A stretch of 64,000 nucleotides of DNA from Clostridium cibarium (GCF_014836335.1 NZ_JACSRA010000025.1:1-64000), one strand, 5' to 3'; numbered from the stretch's first letter, positions 52,797 through 61,782 are shown. The notes: a model not told the origin generated them from the sequence alone. Made by a program: numbers and translations.

Positions 52797-54128
52797 CTAA
52801 ATTGCTTTTAAAGCTACTGTATTTAATATATTCCATGGCTTATTAAACTGTGGTTGGAAAAAGAAATCTGTCATTGCCAATTCCTCTAAAGTCATTTCAT
52901 TTTGGATAACTACCGATATAGTATTCATACTTTGAGTTAAATCTACTTTTGAAATTATTTGTCCTCCAATTATCCTTTTAGTATCTTTATCAAAAACAAG
53001 TTTTATTGTCGCTGATTCATGGGTAGGCATAAACTCTGGTCTATAATTTTCTGTGACAATTACACTTCCTACACTTATAGATGTTGTACTCTTTGCAACT
53101 TCTTCAGTCATTCCTGTAGATGCAATACACTGATCGTATATTTTAATACCTGATGTCCCTTGAGTCCCCATATATCTAATTGTTGGTTTACTAATATTCA
53201 TAGCAACCAAAGTTCCCATTCTAACTGCATTTGTGGCTAATGGAATATACCTTGTATCTTTTGCTGGATTAAACTTAACAACACAACAATCTCCAGCGGC
53301 ATATACATCTTCCCTACTTGTCCTCATATATTCATCTATTATTATAGCTCCATTAGGTAATGTTTCTAACTTATCTTTTACAAGTTTAGTATTTGGAGCA
53401 AACCCAATACATAGAACTACTAAATCACCTTTATAAGAACCTTTTTCAGTTACAACTTCTGTTACCTTACCATCTTCACCTTTAAATTTTTGAACTTTCT
53501 CTCCTAAAACTAGGTTCACTCCCCTACCTCTAAATTCATTTTCTGCTACATCTGTAAATTCCTTATCTAAATATTTAGCCATTATCCTATTTTCTGCATC
53601 AATTAAAGTTACTTTTTTACCTTGAGATTCAAATGCTTCTACTAGTTCAACGCCAATATATCCAGCGCCTATCACCACTACATTTTTAGCATTATCAGAC
53701 TTCTCTATTATATTTATAGCATGATCATGATTTTTACATAATACTATGTTTTCTAAATCCCCACCTTCAAATTTAGGCACTATTGGCCAAGATCCTAAAG
53801 TAAGAACAAGTTTATCATAGCTATCTTCAAAAACCTTATTTGTAACTAAATTTTTTACACTTATCTTCTTATCATCAAAATTAATATCTAGAACTTCATG
53901 TTTCATATTTGTAATAACACCTAATTTTGCAAGGCTTTCAGGTGAATTATAAAAAAGACTCTTAGTATCTTTAACTACCCTTCCTACATTTAATGCAATT
54001 CCACAGGATAAAAATGATATATTATCATTCTTTTCATATATGGTAATTTCACTCTCTGGATAAAGTTCTTTCAAGTTAACTACAGTTGCAGTTCCTGCAT
54101 GTGTACATCCAACTATTATTATTTTCAT
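52797..54128 (-). CDS. NADH oxidase / CoA-disulfide reductase family flavoprotein
   Basis: FAD protein of 443 residues. FAD loop IIIVGCTHAGTATV, single redox Cys in NISFLSCGIALNVG (about 42), NAD loop VVIGAGYIGVELVEAF, and AAGDCCVVKFNP. This order is that of water-forming NADH oxidase, which removes oxygen. CoA-disulfide reductases share it. ATG 54128 follows GGAGG. Its neighbours on this side also deal with oxidants, so oxygen defence is the likely role. Confidence 0.87.
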   Translation of the reverse strand: MKIIIVGCTHAGTATVVNLKELYPESEITIYEKNDNISFLSCGIALNVGRVVKDTKSLFYNSPESLAKLGVITNMKHEVLDINFDDKKISVKNLVTNKVFEDSYDKLVLTLGSWPIVPKFEGGDLENIVLCKNHDHAINIIEKSDNAKNVVVIGAGYIGVELVEAFESQGKKVTLIDAENRIMAKYLDKEFTDVAENEFRGRGVNLVLGEKVQKFKGEDGKVTEVVTEKGSYKGDLVVLCIGFAPNTKLVKDKLETLPNGAIIIDEYMRTSREDVYAAGDCCVVKFNPAKDTRYIPLATNAVRMGTLVAMNISKPTIRYMGTQGTSGIKIYDQCIASTGMTEEVAKSTTSISVGSVIVTENYRPEFMPTHESATIKLVFDKDTKRIIGGQIISKVDLTQSMNTISVVIQNEMTLEELAMTDFFFQPQFNKPWNILNTVALKAI

Positions 54129-54244
54129 ACTAATACCTCCATACTGAGAAATACTTCCACTTCTCATTGTTTATCTTTTAACAATCTTTATAACTATATT
54201 ATATTCCTTATCTCCAAAAAGTAAATACTAATTAATAATTATTT

Positions 54245-55510
54245 TTAATTAAGCAATGCAATTTTTTTATATTCACCAAGCGATACCATTGCAGTTGTCA
54301 AAAATATAATTATATATTCCATTACCACAACTATTGCCAATTTAATACTCATTAAACCTGCCATAGCACTGCCTAACGCTACTATTAAAATATATAAAAG
54401 CGCTAATAATATAATTATTGCATAATACACTACTACCTCTGTTTGTATTATTTTCTTTATCTCACGTTTTGTATATCCAAGTAATTTTAATTGCTCAAAA
54501 TTTTCCTTCCTGGATTTTGCTTCAATTAGAAACTTATAAACTACTGTAATGCTCATAATACCAATTATCAGAATATAGCAAGCAAGTGACATAGTATTAA
54601 CTACGGTGCCCATCCTATACTGTCCTGCTGTAGATATTGTTAAAACACTTGAAACCACCAAAAATAACGTTAAAACAATAGACTTTTGTATTGAGAAAAA
54701 TAAATTGCTTGCGATTATTAGCTTGCACTTATCTGCTATCTTTTTACCATTCCTATAATTATTTATGACCCCTGGTATTACATATCTTATAATGCCCTGA
54801 ATTCCAAAAATCCCAATAATAATAGCAAAACTTATATTTTTAATTCTTTCTTCTGGAGATGTAGGTATTACTGCTACTGCCAATGGTAATAAATAAATTA
54901 TTATATATATAATAGGATTAATTTTTACCCTTCTATTGTCTGGAATATATGCTCTCTTTTTTCTATTTACTAATTCATTTATACTCTTTTTATATATTGA
55001 TCCAGTGTTGATAAGAAACACTGATTCCAGTTCTGTAAATATGATTACGGTTGTTAATATTAACGCTTCCACTGAAATATAGTTACCATTAATATTTACC
55101 CCTACTAGTTTAGAAATTCCATTTAAAACAAAAACGCTAGTTATTGCTCCTAACAAGCACCCTATAACTATAGAAATAGCAGTAACTATAAAGTTTCTAA
55201 TAACTACAATAATACAAATTTCCCCAACTGACTTCCCTGAAAGAGTAATAACAGCATATTCTTTAAACTTATCTTCTAAGTAATATGAGTTAGCAAATGC
55301 AATAAACATAATAGATACTGCTAAAATAATAAACACTAACTTAGACATGTCCATGTATTCCTTACTTCTATATGCAACTATTTGTTCATTAAAAATTATA
55401 TTGAATGTATTAAAAATTATAATTATCGAGAACACCATTACTGCAATATATAGTACGCTTTTTTTTATATCATCTATAAATGTCATCTTTATATATCTTA
55501 AAACTCCCAT
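54245..55510 (-). CDS. FtsX-like ABC transporter permease
   Basis: 421 residues with about eight to ten hydrophobic segments. It has two FtsX modules, the second at about 265-420 (STAGQYRMGTVVNTMSL, FEQLKLLGYTKREIKKIIQTE). It is the partner of the ATPase upstream, 11 bases away. FtsX/MacB-like pairs act as mechanotransmitters or antimicrobial peptide resistance systems. Confidence 0.8.
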   Translation of the reverse strand: MGVLRYIKMTFIDDIKKSVLYIAVMVFSIIIIFNTFNIIFNEQIVAYRSKEYMDMSKLVFIILAVSIMFIAFANSYYLEDKFKEYAVITLSGKSVGEICIIVVIRNFIVTAISIVIGCLLGAITSVFVLNGISKLVGVNINGNYISVEALILTTVIIFTELESVFLINTGSIYKKSINELVNRKKRAYIPDNRRVKINPIIYIIIYLLPLAVAVIPTSPEERIKNISFAIIIGIFGIQGIIRYVIPGVINNYRNGKKIADKCKLIIASNLFFSIQKSIVLTLFLVVSSVLTISTAGQYRMGTVVNTMSLACYILIIGIMSITVVYKFLIEAKSRKENFEQLKLLGYTKREIKKIIQTEVVVYYAIIILLALLYILIVALGSAMAGLMSIKLAIVVVMEYIIIFLTTAMVSLGEYKKIALLN

Positions 55511-55521
55511 ATCTACTCCTC

Positions 55522-56499
55522 CTATAAAATATCAATTAAGTTTTGCGATTCTTTAGAAGTAATATCAATTATTTTATGAAAGTATTCTTTTTGTGATAAA
55601 TCTTCTCTCTTGAGTATCTTATCCACTCTACCATCTCTAATAAATAATAGTTTTTGTGAATAACTTGCTATCATATTATCATGAGTTACCATCAATATTG
55701 TTGTACCTTCTCTATTAAGTCTTTGCAGCATAGTTAAAAGTTCATGAGAATTCTTAGTATCTAAATTCCCAGTAGGCTCATCTGCTACGATTATCTTGGG
55801 ACTAGTAACCAAGGCTCTAGCACATGCTACCCTCTGATTTTCCCCACCAGAACACTCATAAGGATATTTATTTAGCAAATCCCTAATGTCTAATTTCTCA
55901 ACTATCCTATTTACTTTATACTCTATTTCTTCCATGGAGTTAGAAGCCAAAAGCATTGGAATCGAAATATTTTCTTTTATAGTAAGGTTGTCTATAAGGT
56001 TAAAATTTTGAAATATAAACCCTAAGTTCTCGTATCTAAACTTTGCTATTTCACGTTCACCCATAGATAATATATTCTTTCCATTAAACTTTATAGTGCC
56101 TCTTGTGGGCTCATCTATTGTAGATAAAAGATTTATAAGAGTCGATTTACCTGATCCTGAAGGTCCCATAATACATATAAAATCTCCTTCATGAACCCTT
56201 AGGGTTACCCCCTTTAACGCTGCTGATTCTTCTTTATTATTTCCATATAACTTATATAGATTATTTCCTACTAATAAATCTGTTTCTTTTTTACTATCTT
56301 CTTCAACCTCATCTTCTCCCTTAAATAGTAAAACTTTAAGTCCAGAATTAAGTTTCTCAAATTCCTCTAAATCCATTTTAATATTTATATTTACCTTAGC
56401 ATAAGGAACAAAAAACATTTTCTTCTTAGGTATAAATCTTTGATTTTTTATATCAATAAAAACATTATCTCCAATAACCTTATACTTAAATCTTTTCAC
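55522..56499 (-). CDS. ABC transporter ATPase with N-terminal extension (truncated)
   Basis: The ATPase core (about 95-325) has Walker A GPSGSGKSTLINLL, signature SGGENQRVACARAL, Walker B IIVADEPTGNLD, and H-loop MVTHDN, as in MacB/LolD ATPases. About 95 residues of beta-rich sequence precede it. The first usable start is GTG 56499, but the frame stays open upstream to an in-frame TAA at 56605-56607. Beyond that TAA the same frame continues to a well-placed ATG at 56718. The gene therefore probably was longer and is now interrupted. The ATPase may still be made from GTG 56499 (AAGGTAAGG upstream). Confidence 0.75.
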   Translation of the reverse strand: MKRFKYKVIGDNVFIDIKNQRFIPKKKMFFVPYAKVNINIKMDLEEFEKLNSGLKVLLFKGEDEVEEDSKKETDLLVGNNLYKLYGNNKEESAALKGVTLRVHEGDFICIMGPSGSGKSTLINLLSTIDEPTRGTIKFNGKNILSMGEREIAKFRYENLGFIFQNFNLIDNLTIKENISIPMLLASNSMEEIEYKVNRIVEKLDIRDLLNKYPYECSGGENQRVACARALVTSPKIIVADEPTGNLDTKNSHELLTMLQRLNREGTTILMVTHDNMIASYSQKLLFIRDGRVDKILKREDLSQKEYFHKIIDITSKESQNLIDIL

Positions 56500-56718
56500 T
56501 ACCTTACCTTGCTTAAAAAAATAACTAGAATCTGACCCTTCAACATAGATATATATATTGGCTAAATCACTTATATATATGTCTACATCCTTAATTTCAT
56601 TTATTTAACTACTATTAATATTTTTACCATAATCAATGGATATATTTTGTATTTTATGAAAGATTACATTTTCATCCTCTTCTAACATTTCTTTTATTTG
56701 AATTAATATCTCACCCAT
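56500..56718 (-). pseudogene. 5' end of the ABC ATPase gene, split by an in-frame stop
   Basis: ATG 56718 has GGGGAG eight bases upstream and encodes 37 residues (MGEILIQIKEMLEEDENV...) before TAA at 56605-56607. The same frame then stays open (INEIKDVDIYISDL...) without a start codon until GTG 56499. One base change would restore a protein of about 398 residues. Confidence 0.6.
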
Positions 56719-56871
56719 TCCAATCACTCCCCATATTATTTATACTTATAATTATTAATTCGTTATTTCTTTAATCATATGTCACTTTTTCTAATCTTCT
56801 TAATTTAATTTCATTAAATACTCTAAAACCATTCCCATTTGATTCTTATTAACTTAATAAAAATGACTAAC

Positions 56872-56906
56872 AAAAAGAGAACCTATCTTATACAGACTAA
56901 GTTCTC
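56872..56906 (-). terminator. Terminator of the RiPP cluster
   Basis: GAGAACTTA / TAGGTTCTC arms (minus strand), followed by TTTTTG. It lies 70 bases after the S8 protease stop. Confidence 0.7.
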
Positions 56907-56976
56907 CTATACTCTCCTAATATATACTATAAAATTGTAATTAGTGAAAAACCTCATCAATTGATTTTTAACTTCA

Positions 56977-58509
56977 TTATTCTTCGAATAAATTAAATAT
57001 ATCATTATATAACTTATTTAAATCTACATTTTCATTAACAAAAATTATGTTTTCATTTAATGCAATAGAAACATCAAGTTCAATAATGCTTTTTTCACTT
57101 TCTATAATTACTGTTACATCTGGCTGCAAATCAACTTCGCATCTTAAATTATTAACACAATATATGTATATATCTTCATTGTAAATATTATTTGTGATCA
57201 TACCTAATCTATCGACCGGTACATATTCCAGTCCATATATAATACCTTTTACTTCATTTGTACCAGCAACGCAGTAATACCCATTTGCCTGAAATAATTT
57301 TTTCAATCCAATGGCTACAATGCTTGATAAATTTCCTACAAAATCATATATAACTATCAAAGGACTATTTTTATTGTTACTAATTTTACGCTTAATGTTT
57401 TTATATAAAGATTGATGCCAAATTTTTGTTCCTATTGTATTTTTAAGTTTACTTAACTCTAACTCATTTTCCCCATTATCAATGATAATTAGGTTTTTTC
57501 CATAACAATTAAGATAAGCTATTAATTTAAATATATCTTCTTGGAATTTTGTTATACTGTAATGCTCCATTAATATTATTATTGTATCAATCACTTTCAT
57601 CATAGTAATGTTATATTTTATATATCTTATTAAGTTCCTTAGCTTATCTTTTATATCAATTCCTTTTAGGTTCACTTTTTCGACAATATTGCAATAACTA
57701 GATATAATATTTTCATCTTCTTTATTGGCAGAAAACAGTATAGCCTTATCAATCCAATCTATATTTTTAGAAAAAAAATAATTATCTCTTCCTAAAGCGA
57801 AATTTACAGCTCTCTTCATTAATTCTCTTTTAACATTAACTATATTATTGTTTATTTGCCTGCACATAATATTATAAACACTTGCTGTTATAAAAGGAGT
57901 AGCAAAACTATTGCACTTTAATATTTTTTTTACCTCCCCCTTATAATTAGTAATTTCATCTATAGAGTGAGCATTTATCTCTATACCATCAGGAGAATAT
58001 AAATCATAAGCATATTCACATTCATCAAGTGAAATTTTACTATTTATATCACATTTTACTCCAATAACATTAGATAAAGATGCTGGACATGTATAACCAA
58101 CATTATTATTACCTGCAGCAACTATAATTAATCCATTTTTAGTTGCATAATTAACAACTTCCCTTATAGGTTCAAAATCCCTATAATCTATAGTACCTAA
58201 GCTTAGATTAACAATATCTATTTTTTTATCAACACACCATTCTATTGACTTAACAAGTTGAGCTGCTGTTGATTTATAAGTTTCATTATTTATAATCTTT
58301 ACACTACTCAAATTTGCATTGGGCGCTATTTTTTTTATTATGGCAGCACATGTTGTTCCATGAGATGAATCAAATGAATCAATGGAGTTAACTTTCCTTA
58401 TCTTGAGGTTGTATGTAACTTCAACATCATATTCAAGTTCTCCTATACTATATCTATTAATATTTATTCCATCATCAATTATAGCTAATTTTAACTTTTT
58501 GCTAATCAT
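56977..58509 (-). CDS. Cytoplasmic S8 serine protease with a maturation-like C-terminal domain
   Basis: Subtilase of 510 residues with no signal peptide. The catalytic set is Asp12 (IIDDG), His50 (SSHGTTCA), oxyanion Asn134 (AAGNN) and Ser201 (CNSFATP; Asn replaces the usual Gly-Thr). From about residue 300 a second domain follows. Residues 308-431 align by eye with residues 70-201 of the neighbouring maturation protein: both have DT-xx-(L/I)E, GKN(L/I)I, P(L/I)I, a GY turn, and end in xxxxP. It is likely the leader peptidase of the cluster, acting inside the cell. It is the last gene, after the carrier-like gene (29-base gap). Confidence 0.8.
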   Translation of the reverse strand: MISKKLKLAIIDDGININRYSIGELEYDVEVTYNLKIRKVNSIDSFDSSHGTTCAAIIKKIAPNANLSSVKIINNETYKSTAAQLVKSIEWCVDKKIDIVNLSLGTIDYRDFEPIREVVNYATKNGLIIVAAGNNNVGYTCPASLSNVIGVKCDINSKISLDECEYAYDLYSPDGIEINAHSIDEITNYKGEVKKILKCNSFATPFITASVYNIMCRQINNNIVNVKRELMKRAVNFALGRDNYFFSKNIDWIDKAILFSANKEDENIISSYCNIVEKVNLKGIDIKDKLRNLIRYIKYNITMMKVIDTIIILMEHYSITKFQEDIFKLIAYLNCYGKNLIIIDNGENELELSKLKNTIGTKIWHQSLYKNIKRKISNNKNSPLIVIYDFVGNLSSIVAIGLKKLFQANGYYCVAGTNEVKGIIYGLEYVPVDRLGMITNNIYNEDIYIYCVNNLRCEVDLQPDVTVIIESEKSIIELDVSIALNENIIFVNENVDLNKLYNDIFNLFEE

Positions 58510-58538
58510 TAATAAATCTCTTTCACAAAATCTAATTT

Positions 58539-58817
58539 TTAATTTTCTTCAGTATTTAACTGCTCTAAAATTATATTTTTTATATTATTAAAACTACAAA
58601 ATTCCCCACTAACAATATATTTATCCTCAATTTTTATATCAAATTCTTTTTCCACATCAAATAATAAATATATTAAATCTCTCGGAGCAAGTCCAATTGT
58701 GCTTGATAATAGATGTGCCTTAGCATTATCTTCATTCCAAAACTTTGATTCAATCTTGAATCTATCACAAAAAATTTTTTTAAGCTTCTTATCTTTTAGT
58801 GTTAAATCTGTTATCAT
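58539..58817 (-). CDS. Acyl-carrier-related protein lacking the prosthetic Ser
   Basis: 92-residue helical protein with the ACP outline (FDVEKEFDIKIED, NNIKNIILEQL). The place of the phosphopantetheine Ser is taken by Pro45 (GLAPRDLIYLLF instead of G-DSL--V-L). It fits the acyl-carrier-related peptide maturation proteins (TIGR04069 in my memory) found with CcpM-type radical SAM enzymes. It probably acts as a docking protein and not as a thioester carrier. ATG 58817 has AGGAGAG at good spacing; the open frame upstream overlaps the preceding gene. Confidence 0.75.
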   Translation of the reverse strand: MITDLTLKDKKLKKIFCDRFKIESKFWNEDNAKAHLLSSTIGLAPRDLIYLLFDVEKEFDIKIEDKYIVSGEFCSFNNIKNIILEQLNTEEN

Positions 58818-58827
58818 ATTATCTCTC

Positions 58828-59946
58828 CTATACATACTGAACATCTTCACTTGCAGAAAGCATATTAATAAAATATTCTGTAAGCTCTTTTGCATCTTTT
58901 AAGTTTAATATATTATAAATAGTATTGTATCTAGATTTTAATAATGTTTTCTTTTTATCAACGCTATTAGAATCAACTGTTATGAAATTTAATAACTTTG
59001 TTTCCTCTAACTTTGCCCAATCAATTGCATTATTTCCTATGTTTAAACAATCAATTTCAAATCCCAACTTATACTTAACGCTATTTTTTATAAACTCAAT
59101 ATCCTTATCAGAATAACTGTTATATATTAAGCTTAATATAGATACATCCGGAGTAACTGCCTGTGATACCTCATAAGCAAATATACCAAACTTATTTGTA
59201 ACAAATTTATTAATTGGAGATATTCCTCCAGGAATTCCTATAACTATTACATCTGGATTTTCATTTATTTCAATTTGCTTTATATATTCGTTAAATAATT
59301 TTATCTTTTCAGACTCAGTAAACTTCTTTGAATACATAAAATTAGGGAATGAATGAAATCCAAACATTTCACAATAATTCTTAGATCCTACTTGACTGAC
59401 TTTATATCCTTTTCTAATAAATTCTTCCCGAATTGATAATTGTATTTCAAATTTATTTGTTCTATCACATAATCCTAGAACAAATATAATAGGTGTACTT
59501 ATTTCCTTTATTTCTTCTTTATAAATATATATATCCTTTACATTTTCATTGAGATTATTATAACTTTTAAAGTACACCTCCTCTTCTTCACATTTTTCTT
59601 CTATTTTATTAATAATATCATCTTCAATTTTTAATGTAGAAATAATATTCTTTCCTTTACTTATAGCTTCAACCATCTTAGGATATACAAAGCTATTAAA
59701 ATCTAAGTTATTATAACTTTCTATAAACAATACAGTGTCACAAGATTGAAGCATATTGCTAAAATTACTTTCCACCATAATACCTATATTTTCTCCGCCA
59801 CCTACACTTCCAGCATCTTTTCCAGTAAGCCCCCAACCTTTAGGGGACACTACACCAGCTATATCAAGTGATTTTAAACTATTTAAATGTCTTAAAACAG
59901 GATAAAAGTCGATATTATAAGGATATATTATTGTCCTTTCTTTCAT
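58828..59946 (-). CDS. Peptide maturation system protein (TIGR04066-like)
   Basis: 372-residue cytoplasmic protein with two alpha/beta halves. Residues 1-140 (IIYPYNIDFYPVLRHL, GWGLTGKDAG, CDTVLFIESY) resemble a Rossmann-like sensor. Residues 150-372 start with PIIFVLGLCDRTNKFEIQLSI and contain VIVIGIPGGISPINKF and EVSQAVTPDVSILSLIYNS. It has no Walker A Lys. Its makeup and position, between the maturase and the carrier-like gene, fit the TIGR04066 maturation family. Chemical role unknown. It shares a domain with the S8 protease. Confidence 0.75.
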   Translation of the reverse strand: MKERTIIYPYNIDFYPVLRHLNSLKSLDIAGVVSPKGWGLTGKDAGSVGGGENIGIMVESNFSNMLQSCDTVLFIESYNNLDFNSFVYPKMVEAISKGKNIISTLKIEDDIINKIEEKCEEEEVYFKSYNNLNENVKDIYIYKEEIKEISTPIIFVLGLCDRTNKFEIQLSIREEFIRKGYKVSQVGSKNYCEMFGFHSFPNFMYSKKFTESEKIKLFNEYIKQIEINENPDVIVIGIPGGISPINKFVTNKFGIFAYEVSQAVTPDVSILSLIYNSYSDKDIEFIKNSVKYKLGFEIDCLNIGNNAIDWAKLEETKLLNFITVDSNSVDKKKTLLKSRYNTIYNILNLKDAKELTEYFINMLSASEDVQYV

Positions 59947-59964
59947 AATTCACTGTCCACCTTT

Positions 59965-61431
59965 CTATATGCATTCATATACTGGAATCTCATTTCCGAC
60001 ATCATTCTGAGGATTGTAACCAAATTCCTTTAATGTGCAGTAATCTTTCATAAGACCTTCTATACCATTTCTTATGCTTTCACAACGTACAAGCTTCTTT
60101 TCTGGTGAAAGCTTTGTTAGAGAGTCTGCCGCCGCTGCACACAACTCACAATACCTAAATGCCCAACAATTTTTGCAGTTCTCTTGAGTTAGTTTACCTA
60201 TATTAAGTAAGCTTCTTGCCTTTTCAATATTAAATCCTGTATCTACATGTCCTATTTTTGCTACTTCTGAAGCTTCGCTAACCTTTTCACATGGATATAG
60301 ATTACCACTTACATCCATAAACAATCTAGTACCGCCTGGAATACATGGTCCGCCTGGATGTCCTGTATCCAAAAGTCCATCTTCTGGTTCTGAAAATCTT
60401 TTAAACATCATATCTTTCTGTTGTGAATATTTCATAAATATATTAGAAATGCTCTTATCATCAATTCTTTTTAACTTATTGAGATATATTTTGAAAGTCT
60501 CATATCCATACTTTGTTATAAAATCTTTATTTATTCCAACTTTACTTGTTCTATATGTGTCATTTATCAGGGCTGATAATGCAATCATCTCTTTAACTGT
60601 ATCACAATTCGTAAAAAACTTATTTACATCTTCAAAATTACATTGACTATCAATAACTGCACTTAAGAATACTTTTTCCTTAAAATAACTTGGATACTTT
60701 GTTCTTATCATTTCTAAAGTTTCTATTACTTTGTCAAAAGTACCACACTTGTTTCCGGCAAAAACTCTATTTTTATCATGAATATTTTTAGGTCCATCTA
60801 AACTTATTACTAACCCCATATTATTCTCTACTAAATATTCTATAACTGTATCATCAATTAGACTTCCATTAGTAGTCATATTAAATAATAACTTTTTACC
60901 TTCAAACTGCTCCTTTGCATATTCTATACACTCTTTAATAAAATCAAATCTTAATAATGGTTCCCCACCATAAAAGGCAATATGTACTGATTCACTATTG
61001 GCTGAATGTTTAAGTAAAAAATCAATTCCTCTTTTTGCAGTTTCTATACTCATAACTTGATTTGTATATTTTCTATTTTCATATCCATCAGAATATACAC
61101 AATATTTACATCTAAAATTACACTGTTGGGTAACTTGTAAAATGATCATGTTCAGTTTGCTATCTAGAATATATGGAAGCATTGGATCTAACGGATGAAC
61201 AATTTCATCAAATCTTTTGCACGATAAATATCCTTGTTTTTTCATCTCATTAATTGATCCATATTTAGCTTTATATCTACTATCATTTAGATCTATGTTA
61301 TTATTTAATATCTCTTCAAGAGATTTATATGTATTCTTATTAATTTTTAATATTAAATTTCTATTTACATCATACATATAATATTTATCTATCATATGAA
61401 AAAGATGAATAAATGGTTTGTCACTTATCAT
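59965..61431 (-). CDS. Radical SAM/SPASM peptide maturase (CcpM-like)
   Basis: 488-residue enzyme that modifies the precursor encoded just upstream. A RiPP-recognition-like N-terminal region (about 1-90; FIHLFHMIDKYYMYDVNRNLILKI) is followed by the radical SAM cluster CNFRCKYC (C104, C108, C111) and a TIM-barrel core (AFYGGEPLLRF). A C-terminal SPASM/twitch domain is rich in Cys (GPCIPGGTRLF, YPCEK, CKNCWAFRYCELC), able to hold two auxiliary 4Fe-4S clusters. Thioether-forming members of this group link Cys to other residues; this fits the precursor, but the product is not known. Confidence 0.87.
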   Translation of the reverse strand: MISDKPFIHLFHMIDKYYMYDVNRNLILKINKNTYKSLEEILNNNIDLNDSRYKAKYGSINEMKKQGYLSCKRFDEIVHPLDPMLPYILDSKLNMIILQVTQQCNFRCKYCVYSDGYENRKYTNQVMSIETAKRGIDFLLKHSANSESVHIAFYGGEPLLRFDFIKECIEYAKEQFEGKKLLFNMTTNGSLIDDTVIEYLVENNMGLVISLDGPKNIHDKNRVFAGNKCGTFDKVIETLEMIRTKYPSYFKEKVFLSAVIDSQCNFEDVNKFFTNCDTVKEMIALSALINDTYRTSKVGINKDFITKYGYETFKIYLNKLKRIDDKSISNIFMKYSQQKDMMFKRFSEPEDGLLDTGHPGGPCIPGGTRLFMDVSGNLYPCEKVSEASEVAKIGHVDTGFNIEKARSLLNIGKLTQENCKNCWAFRYCELCAAAADSLTKLSPEKKLVRCESIRNGIEGLMKDYCTLKEFGYNPQNDVGNEIPVYECI

Positions 61432-61450
61432 AATCTCCCCCTTAAATTAC

Positions 61451-61488
61451 AAACCTTCTTAGTCTAATTCCTTACACTAAGAAGGTTT
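61451..61488 (-). terminator. Intercistronic hairpin between precursor and maturase
   Basis: AAACCTTCTTAGT / ACTAAGAAGGTTT are perfect 13-base arms. On the minus strand there is no full U tract after it. It probably stabilises the precursor transcript and partly terminates, so that much more precursor than enzyme is made. Confidence 0.65.
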
Positions 61489-61512
61489 ATCCATGTTTTA
61501 TTAAGATTAATC

Positions 61513-61701
61513 TTAATTTGCAGCTAAGCCTGAAGAAGTTTGAGCTGTTATTGATTGATTAACTGCTTCCATTGATGCTGTAATACCTGCACTTGCATCA
61601 TAACCACCAGAACAACGACAACCTAATCTTTGACAAGAGCAAGAGCAGTAAGCTTCAACGCTTTGCATAGATTTGTTTAATCTTTTTACAAGTTTCTTCA
61701 T
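61513..61701 (-). CDS. Cys-rich RiPP precursor peptide (CLI_3235-like)
   Basis: 62 residues, start ATG 61701, seven bases after GAGGAGATG. The basic leader (MKKLVKRLNKSMQSVEAY) is followed by CSCSCQRLGCRC (Cys 19, 21, 23, 28, 30) and then a 32-residue Gly/Ser/Ala/Thr-rich tail ending SSGLAAN. It is of the size and form of the clostridial CLI_3235-type bacteriocin precursors that sit beside CcpM maturases. First gene of the cluster, with its own strong promoter. A longer start upstream (61785) is not supported. Activity as a bacteriocin is unproven. Confidence 0.8.
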   Translation of the reverse strand: MKKLVKRLNKSMQSVEAYCSCSCQRLGCRCSGGYDASAGITASMEAVNQSITAQTSSGLAAN

Positions 61702-61753
61702 AACATTACATCTCCTCTGTTCCATTTTATTTTGATCTTTCATAATCAATTTC

Positions 61754-61782
61754 ATCATATATTTTTTTCTTTTATTTGTCAA
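61754..61782 (-). promoter_or_regulatory. Promoter of the RiPP cluster
   Basis: Minus strand: TTGACA (61777-61782), 17-base A-rich spacer, TATGAT (61754-61759). Start site about 46 bases before the precursor ATG. Confidence 0.75.

Noticed and set aside
54245..56718. ABC/FtsX pair as part of the RiPP operon
   Set aside because: A terminator at 56872-56906 separates it and its ATPase gene looks damaged; a functional link is only possible.
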